Assembly: GCA_028565715.1 (NCBI GenBank)
Contig: JAOXYC010113333.1
Location: 1-13,941, forward strand
Length of the DNA: 13,941 bases
From: Phoronis pallida
Taxonomy: Eukaryota; Phoronida; Phoronidae
Direction of reading: 5' to 3'
A program made the translations under genes and the position numbers. Shown in pieces: positions 1-9,600 of the stretch (positions within the stretch are counted from its first letter, which is position 1; every line of letters starts with the position of its first letter). The notes below the pieces were generated by a model. The model was not told where the DNA came from, did not search any database, and was given only the letters and a program-made list of their open reading frames with translations.

Positions 1-416
1 TGGATCAATGGAGGCACTGTTATACAATTGTCAATCAGACATTACGTCCACTGGGAATTGCATCGTTTTATTCATAGTCTCCAAGTCTTTCAAACTGTGT
101 TTAGCCAATTGTGTTCTACCATTCATATAACAGGTAGTTTAGCAATGACAACATTCCAATTACCATTTCTTTTTAACACAGTATAGTCTAAACTCTCTGG
201 CACACCTCCTTTCGATGCCACGAGATTTAGGTATAGCTAATTATAATGCTGGTGACATGTCCCCACCATCAGTCAGGCTGAACACCGTGGCCACTTTTTG
301 GGTAGTGTCCAGTAATGGTTTCAATCATTTTCAACAATGGGTTGAGTTCAGTCTAGATCTTACAGCAACCACATTTTTTGAAATCCAAAAAACGTGACAT
401 TTATTTGTTATTCTAG
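1..416 (+). other. 3' part of an IFT172 intron
   Basis: No exon could be matched here. The sequence expected upstream in the family (a segment like EMEKQGKYREAE) is absent from all three + frames, so the preceding exon lies outside the window. The intron ends at TATTCTAG (409-416). I see no repeat or RNA signal in it. Confidence 0.75.
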
Positions 417-669
417 ACTATACATTACCGTCCAAGAACCAGACCTCGCAATCACCATGTACAAAAAACTCAAGATGTATAACGACATGATTCGTTTGGT
501 TAAGCAGTTCCACAAAGATCTTCTCCAAGACACCCACCTTCATCTCGCCAAAGAGCTTGTTGACGAGGGTAACTTCCGTCAAGCCGAGCATCACTTCTTG
601 GAGGCTAAAGACTGGAAGGGTGCCATTAACATGTACAGGAATAATGATTCTTGGGATGAGGCATATAGG
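417..669 (+). CDS. IFT172: IFT172 coding exon A (first in window)
   Basis: The exon encodes local residues 1-85, from the last base of a split Arg codon to EAYR. It follows TTATTCTAG and is followed by donor GTATGT. It holds TPR-like helix pairs, including [20 protein letters not shown] and [20 protein letters not shown], whose repeated A-E/Y spacing is typical of the IFT172 solenoid. The preceding exon is not in the window. Confidence 0.95.
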
Positions 670-3600
670 GTATGTTTAATTGCCAGAAAATGTCATTTAA
701 ATTTGATGAAACTCTATCGTGCTTGTATGAATTGAGTAATCCATGGCCTGGGGTTAATTTGAATCGCGTGCTCTGTAGATTCTGTGCAAATTTTAAGTTT
801 TTTATTGGTTTATATCCTTAAATATCGCGGCTTTCATTTTTATATGCGGATCTGTTCATTTATAAAGACGTATGCCGCCTAATTTTCTTTATTATGCTTG
901 ATTCACTGCTTCGAAGGTTTGTGATATTTTAATAGATTTTATAACTGGTAGACAGTGTTTTTATACTTTTATGAGTTTTGGTAAACGTTTGAGTACATAT
1001 TAATATTAGTTTTTTGCTGATTTGCGGTAGTCTTTCGAGTAAATATTGAATGGTGGATGTGTTGGCATTGCTCTAATATGGAATTGACTTTTTTGACAGA
1101 TTGCTAAAGCACATGGTGGTGCCAATGCCGCCAAGCAGGTGGCATATCTATGGGCGAAGACACTTGGTGGTGACTCGGCTGTCAAGTTGTTGAATAAGTT
1201 TGGACTGTTAGAGGCAGCCATTGACTATGCAGCTGAAAACTGGTGAGTCATGCTTTCCAGGACTGTTGAAATCTAAGATAGTGGATTAAAAGCATCATAT
1301 TGGAGCTATATTACTGACAGCACAAACATATGAATAAGATAAAAATATATTTAATTTGACTTACAATGACTTAATTGTTTCTAACCTTCTGCTTGTAGCC
1401 TTGATCACGTGACTGGTCTTGTCTCGTACTTTGGAGAAACGAACAATCTTTTCATCATATGAATATGATATGCATGTTATAGCTTAAGAATTAGCTGGCT
1501 TGTATTTCTACTGCCATTGTCTTCAATACATTTTGCACTAACAAAATGGCTTTCTTTGTCAGTATGAAATTTAATCTGCCCTATTTGGCAGTACACAGAA
1601 AACAGCATGCAAGAGTTATAACACAAAATCAAATCCGAATGAATTTTATCAGTGAAAGGAAAAGAAGGATACCAGTCAAATTTTCAAATTACGGTACTAT
1701 TTTGATTTGTGTTTCAGTGCGTTTGACTTTGCCTACGACCTGGCTCGCACTGCTATGAAGAATAAGATGCCCGATATTTATCTGAAGCACGCCATGTATT
1801 TGGAGGATGAAGGAAAGTTTGCTGATGCTGAGGCTGCATTTATCAAGGCTGTCAAACCTAAGGAGGCAGTTCTCATGTAAGTTGATGGTCATTCTCAAAA
1901 GTATTCTCTTACTGTTTGTACAGTGTATAAAATATGGTTAAAGGATGATACTTTAAAGCCAGGTATGGATGTTAACATTTCACCTCATGTTTATTCAAGG
2001 ATCAATTGCCTTCAGCAACTATGGATGTCTCCGTATCACCCTTTCTTGTTTTTCTTTTTTGTTTTTAAAAGCAACTAGCTTCCTTGTTAAATGAAGTGTG
2101 TAATTATCATTTGCTTTTTAGTCTATGCCAATTGTTTAAAAAAACACGTTATGGACCAGGCAGGAAGGCAGTCATTCAACTTTGAACAAACTAGAAAAGC
2201 TTGGTTAAAAAAACCTCTTGAAACTATTTAGCATAGGATGTTGTAGCAATGTTGTCTGAATCGTTAAGAATTTATAACTTGACCAATAATTATTGTTTTA
2301 GGTATGTACACAACCAGAACTGGGACGCTGCTCAACGAGTTGCTGAGGAGCATGACCCCGACTCGGTATCAGACGTTCTCGTTGGCCAGGCCAGATTTTC
2401 ATTTGATGAGAAAGACTACCAGAAGGCAGAGTCATTCCTGCTCAGAGCTCAAAGACCAGAGTTGGCAATCAGATACTATAAGGTGTGTTGAACAATAATT
2501 CTTCTAGCAATGTCGTAACACTGTGTGCAAATTGAAAACTCTATTTCTGCAGGAGTTAAAAAGATTGTATTTTGTACTTTCTTCCTGATGCTAGTTATCA
2601 TTATGGTATACTAGTAATGATAATGGTTATTTCTCACACAGCACCTATTTTCCAATATTCAACATTATTAACTGATCTCACTGTTATCTGCAAAACCATT
2701 TGAATATGAATGTCTTCATACTAAATTTTAGAGAAAAAGAAATTGGACAAAATTAGCCTTTTGTTTTTCACTATCACTAATTTACTTCTTATTTTTCCAA
2801 TAGGAGGCAGCAATGTGGCAGGATGCATTGAGAGTTTGCAAGGAATATACACCACACAAACTACAAAGCTTACAAGATGAATATGACCGAGAAATGACAA
2901 CCAAATCTACTAAGTAAGTTGACTGAACTTTCAGAAAAGACCGAAAAATTAAAACTAAAAACTTCTAGTTCCAATGCAAAAGAGTAGCTTTTTTAAAATC
3001 CCCAACCTGCCAAGTAAGACGACACATCACCATTATGCAATACGATTCTGGTTGAATATCAGTTAACAAACTATTACACATTCTAATGAAATTAAGTAAA
3101 ATAACTTTTGTTCAAAATTGTTTTAAATTCCAGTCAAGTTTTAGTAAAATTTAATGAGCACATCTTAGTGAAAAGTTATTGTTTCCATTCTTAAAAGATT
3201 TGTCAAAATTCAAATAATCTTGAGCTATATTTTTTGCTCAACTTTTCCAGGGGGGCTGACACTTTAATCCAACAAGCCAAGGAGTGGGAGTCATCCGGAG
3301 AATACGTCCGCGCTATTGACTGTTATGTAAAAGTAACCAATAGAGTCACTAATGATAACAATATACTGGAAAAATGCTGGGTCAAGGTAATTAGCTCATG
3401 GGTTTTGTTCTGTTTGTTTAAATGCTTTGTCTAGTTCGAACAAAAAAAAATGGAATTGAAGTTTGATTGACACTTAGACAGAAATAGTGACAGGGTTCCC
3501 ACGTACCTTGAAAAGTACTTGAATTTGAAATCTTCCTTGAAAAGTACTTGAATTTTATATAATGTAATTGAAAAGTCCTTGATTCTGTTCATATGGGCTG

Positions 3601-6600
3601 TTACCTGGAAAAAGTGCCTTATTTGAAATACCAGTTTCAAGTGGCTTTTTGATAGAATTATCAAGTTTTCTTGGTTTAACCCCACAAAAAGTTACATTTG
3701 CATCCTAACCTTCACCTGACTCTGCCACTCATAGGTGCCTTTTTTCCACCGTTTGCCCACAGACATTTATAGCTAGTTACGGCTATGCATAATCACCGAA
3801 AATGAACACTTAAACGTCCTTGAAAAGTCCATGAAATTGATTGTGAAAGTCCTTGAAAGTCCTTGAATTGATTATGGGAAAGGAGTGGGACCCTGAGTGA
3901 CAAGTTTGCATTAAAGTTTTATATATTACCCAAGACAGCAGGGTCATGACATTATAGTATTTTAAAAGAAAAAAGGAAATCCTTACATGATGAAAAATGT
4001 TTCTCATCCTTACACTTCACTATTATGTGTTACAGGCTGGTGGTCTTGCGTCCAAGTTTCTACCAGCGGACAAAGCTGCAGAAGTTATACAAACAATTGG
4101 TCCACGACTGACAGATATACAAAAATATAATACTGTAAGTATCTGAAAAACCATGTGGAAGATATAAAAAGTCAGCAAACCCCCTGTGATACTGTGGATC
4201 TACTAGTGCGGATGTATTTTGAAGTGAAACTTGATAGATGATATCGTGAAAAAATCAAACAGTTGCTAGAAATTATGTTAATATAAAATCAGAAGATTTC
4301 TTTATACTTTTCAAATTAACCATTAGCATTAAAATAAGCACAAAAAATAGTAGTAGTGGGTTAGCTTAGTTGTAGAGTATCTGACCGTCAATCAGGAGGC
4401 CTGGGTTCGATTCCCAGATCCATTCGGAATTTTTTACATCTGTCTTTTCAATATTTTTCAAATTAACGGAATTGATTGGATTTATGTCAAGATTTAAAGT
4501 GGATCATTCTGTAATTTCCGTTTTCATTCCTAGGCGGCTGAGATGTTCCTGAGTGTTGATATGATAAAGGAAGCAATAGACTCATTCATGGAAGGTGATG
4601 AGTGGAATAAAGCTAAGAAAGTTGCTAAAGAACTGGAGCCAAGGTACAATGGAATGCATTTTATGTTGGATAAATGGAATCTTTTTGAAATGTTGACAAA
4701 ATCCAATCATTAAATGAATTTATTCATTTTGCTTTTACTTTTTATTGAAACCGTTTACTTATAGTGTGTTTTTGTTTTACAGTTTGCCTACAAACAATAC
4801 AAGAGTAGAACCAGCCCAACTTCTTACTATTCTGCGCCTGACGGCGCTTACACCTTGATAGTTTTAAAAGTAGCAATATTATATTCAATTTGTTTTTTTG
4901 CAATAAAGATTCCTGGACCCGGTGAATTTTATCTGTTTTTTAATAACCATTCCTCTATTGAATGTGGTAAGAGTTTGTATTTGTTTGTAGTTGAATGCAC
5001 AAAAAAAATTTAAGTAAGTGTGATGCTTACTCAAAAATGTTTGTTTCACTGGACTTGTTTGAAGGTTCTTGGTCCCACCGGCCCAGGTCAAGTCAAAACG
5101 TTTTTTTCAGAACAAAAAAAAATACAGTTAACATATTTTGACGGCAGTGGCACAAGAAATTTTACTCGGTGAGTCCAGTGTACCAGATTAATAAACCTTA
5201 CTTATCATTAATTTGCATTAAAGTTATATAATGATTACCCATCCTTATTCAAGAAAAGTGGGTCATGAAAAGTTTGTAATTGACTTTCAGATATGAACCA
5301 TACGTGGATGAAAAGTATAAAGAATATCTGAAGAATCAAGGAAAGGCGGAAGCAGTGAGTTTAAAAAATCACAAGTTAGAATATGACTGTGTATCATATT
5401 ATATTTGTTCAATCCACGAGTTAACCTGAATTCCAGTTGTATTTTGACATTATGTGTCGACACTTACGTGAGTTTTCATTACCCTTTCATCCAATTGTGT
5501 AAAAAATGCTTGAAAAAGCCTTTAATGTGTGTTCAGTTCCAAACAGATTTCAATGTTTCACATATGGTCACCAGCAAAAACAATGTGTTAATCAGTATGA
5601 AACCAATGCAATACTGATGCAATGTAACACTTTATATATTAAAATATTTTCACTTACTAGCAGATTTCCAATTTAAAAAGAATATCTGGAATCTGAAAAA
5701 ATGTTCTGACGTGTCAGAATATTATTTGTGAACTTGAAATTAAATGGCTGCATACATCACTACTTAGCAATGTCGAATTATCAATTATTGAAATACGACG
5801 TTTTCATCCGTTTCTTTAACACAGTTTGGTCATTTTTCATTGCCAATATGTGTTACTACCTTCAATCTTTATCGAAGACACAAAGTTAATACGTTGCAGT
5901 TGATCTCAGTTATCTTTTCGCCAGAAAGATATTTCATCAAATCACATATGCGGCCTAAATAGAGATTTCCAGAATAAGCAAAAGTAGTTATTCATTCAGA
6001 TGAATGTAAGGATGCAATTTGTAACAACAATTCCAACTCAATTGACCTCATTCAATAGTTGATGATTTCACATTCGTAAGTAGTGATGTATAACTTTAAA
6101 TAATGATTGACTAATGTTTATTTTCTCCCCCAGCTTGCTGGTGTTGATGTGATGGGTGCATTAGATCTCTATGTTGAGCGTGGACAGTGGGACAAGTGTA
6201 TAGAAACAGCCGCAGCACAACAGGTATGTGAAGCTTGTCTTCAAAGTTGACAATTAATGTTATCATATTTTGATCTTGGCAATCCTTGCAATGAATGTGA
6301 TGGAACCCCTGCTTGCTGAGGCAAAATTGATTAGGCTTATGCAATGTTGCAATGGGCAATTTGTTAATGTTGAAGCAGCTCAACCAAATTTGTTCCTAGT
6401 TTGGTTTATGCTATTCAACAGGGGACGTGCATTAACTTGCCATTTTGAATCTTGCATTGTTGAAGTTGGGCTTTCTACACAGTAACTATACTTCAAAGCA
6501 ATGCGATATGTGCGTTTTTCGTGCAAATACATTGCAACTCACGCTTTTTACGTGTTAACTATGCAAAAAATCCCACAATGCTTCATGCATAGACTGAACT

Positions 6601-9600
6601 CCAGCCCCTTCCACTCAGGTCGAGGGACTGTATCAATCGTAGGGGTCCTGTGCTAAAGCGGAGTGACGCAATCAACATATACTTAGTGATACTCGATTAT
6701 CGCGTAGGGGCAACAGACCATCGTTTGAGATGTGCTGTGGGAGAGACTACTTCACGCACAGCGAATGCGCTTTTACATGTGAAAGTCCCCTATTGGATCA
6801 ACTCACTTAATTCCCATTCACCATTCTGATCCATGGATTTGGGATAGCTATTCTTCCTTGTTTCTTGGTAACAGGTCTAACTTGTTCATAAGACTATTAC
6901 ATGCCTTTCCAGAATTTCAAGTTGATACACAAGTATGTTGCCCTCTACGCCACTCATCTCATAAAAGAAGGTAAATCTGAAGCCGCAATGGACTTGTACG
7001 TGAAACATGGCACGCCAGCCAGTGCACAGAATTTCAACATTTATAAACGCATTGTCAGCGACATCTTGAATCAACCCGATCTGAAACGACCTGAGGCTTT
7101 CAGAGTTTGGGCTGATCTACGAGAAATGTTGTTTGATTTGGTGAGTGTTTTGCTGAAATGGCAGACGTTGATGAAGTTTGGTTGTTTGGATAAATTTGAC
7201 AAATGCTCATGATTTGAATGTATACAAAAACCGGTATTGCAAAAACACAATCTTCAGAAATATGAAACCTTTCTCAATATACATTGATGAACTTTTTCCT
7301 CTGGATCTTTTCGTAACTTCTAGTTTTATTAGATCTGGGAATTTTTCTGTCTTTTCAATATTTATCACTTTCGGCCTGTAAAAAGCATATTACATCTATT
7401 TGTATTCTAGTTATAATATTCTTTTAGTGAATCACTAATTACACTTCAATCTGTAATTCATTATTATTAAATAATAGTATTCATAAACCAAATTGCAATT
7501 TCACTCAAGAAAAACCTATTCCAGTTTCTTTGGTGCTTTTTGTGTCGGTAACCTTGAATCTTTTAAGATTTAAAAGCTGTGAGCATTAGATATCATGGTG
7601 CTCACTAGATATCATGGTGCTCACTGAGTGGGGAACCAATTTGCCCCCATTTCAATCCTTTTTAAAAAAAATCTTGGATCTTGGGCTAATAGTCACAGTT
7701 TTGGAATTTCAATATGTATCCAAAAAATAAATTTCTAAACTTTAATTCCCTTACAGTGTGGTAATATAGAGAAGTCGTCAGAAGCCAACAGCCCACAACA
7801 TGAGGAGTTTGAGAACATGTTACTAGTAGCGCACTACTATACCGTACGGTCCGCGGCCATGTCACACAAGTCACTAGAGGGCGTTGCGGCAAAACTGTCA
7901 GTATCTCTACTGAGACACACAGACATTGTTCCTGCTGACAAGGCTTTCTATGAGGCTGGCCTCATGTGCAAGGTAATTATTCAAACTCAAGGAGGCAATG
8001 TATATAACCTGGCTGAAACCAGACCTGAATGCACAAAATAAAGTGCTTCCTTGATTAATGTGTTTCATCATATTGAATGTTATCATTATTGTATTCTTTA
8101 CTTTTAACATATCTATCGTATTAGAAAAGATTGCCAACAGGTGGCACTGCACTTAGCCCATGCAAGATTATACAGTATCTCTTATTGCAGTACAGATTCA
8201 AAAACTCTTCTCATAATAAAATAATTATAATTGTCATTGTTTGCAAGTTTTATTAATTTTTGTCAGAATGGACCAATATTTTCATTGATTCTTATTATAT
8301 ATTTTTTTTTTGTTATTTTCAGCAAGTCGGCTGGGAAAATATGGCCTTTGTTTTCCTCAACAGATATTTGGATCTTGTTGAGGTTGGTATCATTAATGAT
8401 AATAATTATAATTTCATAAAATGTGTCCTCAACAGATATTTGGATCTTGTTGAGGTTGGTATCATTAATGATAATAATTATAATTTCATAAAATGTGTTA
8501 AATGTATGAATTATGTGATACCAATATCAAATTTTCCTTGTAAACTTTTTAGAAGTCATAAACTTTACTGAGCTATAACACCTTTATAACTTGGCATGTT
8601 AACCCTCAACCTAGGCTTTTTAAAAAAGGTTCACAAAAGTTTCAAACTTTGAAAGCAGTCAAAAACAATTTTTTGTAGATGATTTTAATCAAAAAACTGT
8701 TTTTTAAACCTCGATTAAAATCATCTAAAAATCTCTTGGGTATCAAAGTTTTATTTTGATTGTAATATATACTCCAAAAACTACCCTTAGCTTCAGAAGT
8801 TTTTAACTTCTTTAACTGCATTTAAAGTTCAAAATTCTTTTCAAACTGTATAAAGTTCAGGTATAAACACTTTTTTATGAAAATGCTTGAAAAGTTAGGA
8901 ACGCAGAGGCAGTAACTTAATCCATTTATTTGTATCCCACAGGCTATAGAAGAAGGCTCCCTAGATATGATCGACCACAGTGACTTCAATGATACAGACA
9001 TTCCATTTGAAATACCATTACCGGAGAAACCTCACTTGAGCGTGAGTTTTATTTGGTATTGTGTTCACCAAACAAAACACTGTTTGATATCAAGTTACAG
9101 AATTAGCATTGTGCTGATCTTATTGGACTATTTGAGAAAACAATATTCATTTTGATAATAGTAGCGAGATGTCTTTGGCTTTACCATCTAGGAACAATGA
9201 GCATCTTCCTTATTACATTGGATATATTTTTGCTTATTTGTGAACCCCATCTGGTGGTAAGAACTCTTCCAATTTTCATCACGATTCGTCTGGAAATTTA
9301 ACACTGCCTCATTTTGAATTCCTTTGTTTATTACAGTGTAGAGAACGTTTGAAAATGTGACTAGTGAGTTCTAAAACATGTTATGTTTGAAAAGGATTGT
9401 GTTCACAATATATCTGATTTGCAGTCTTGATTATGGAAATTCATTATTACACAGATGTGTGATAATTTCAAACATCGAAGTCCGTGCCTTTCAATAAAAT
9501 GATCTTGATCTTCTAGGAATCTCAACATGAAGAGCTAAAAGAATGGGTGCTAGCTGTCTCTATGGACCAGAAGGTTGAACAAATCCTGCCGTCAGATGAG

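Noticed and set aside
215-397. 60-residue open frame before exon A
   Set aside because: No IFT172 similarity and no usable splice phase; it lies in an intron.
1006-1221. 71-residue open frame on the - strand
   Set aside because: It lies opposite IFT172 exon B and is a shadow of that coding sequence.
2304-2498. 64-residue + frame overlapping exon D
   Set aside because: Out-of-frame shadow; the alternate frame has the IFT172 match and correct splice phase.
7686-7892. 68-residue - strand frame with several Cys
   Set aside because: Antisense shadow of exon L; the Cys pattern is an effect of the other strand's codons.
8260-8571. 103-residue frame with a repeated 24-residue block, as an independent gene
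   Set aside because: It is exon M plus intron read through the 72-bp duplication, not a separate repeat protein.
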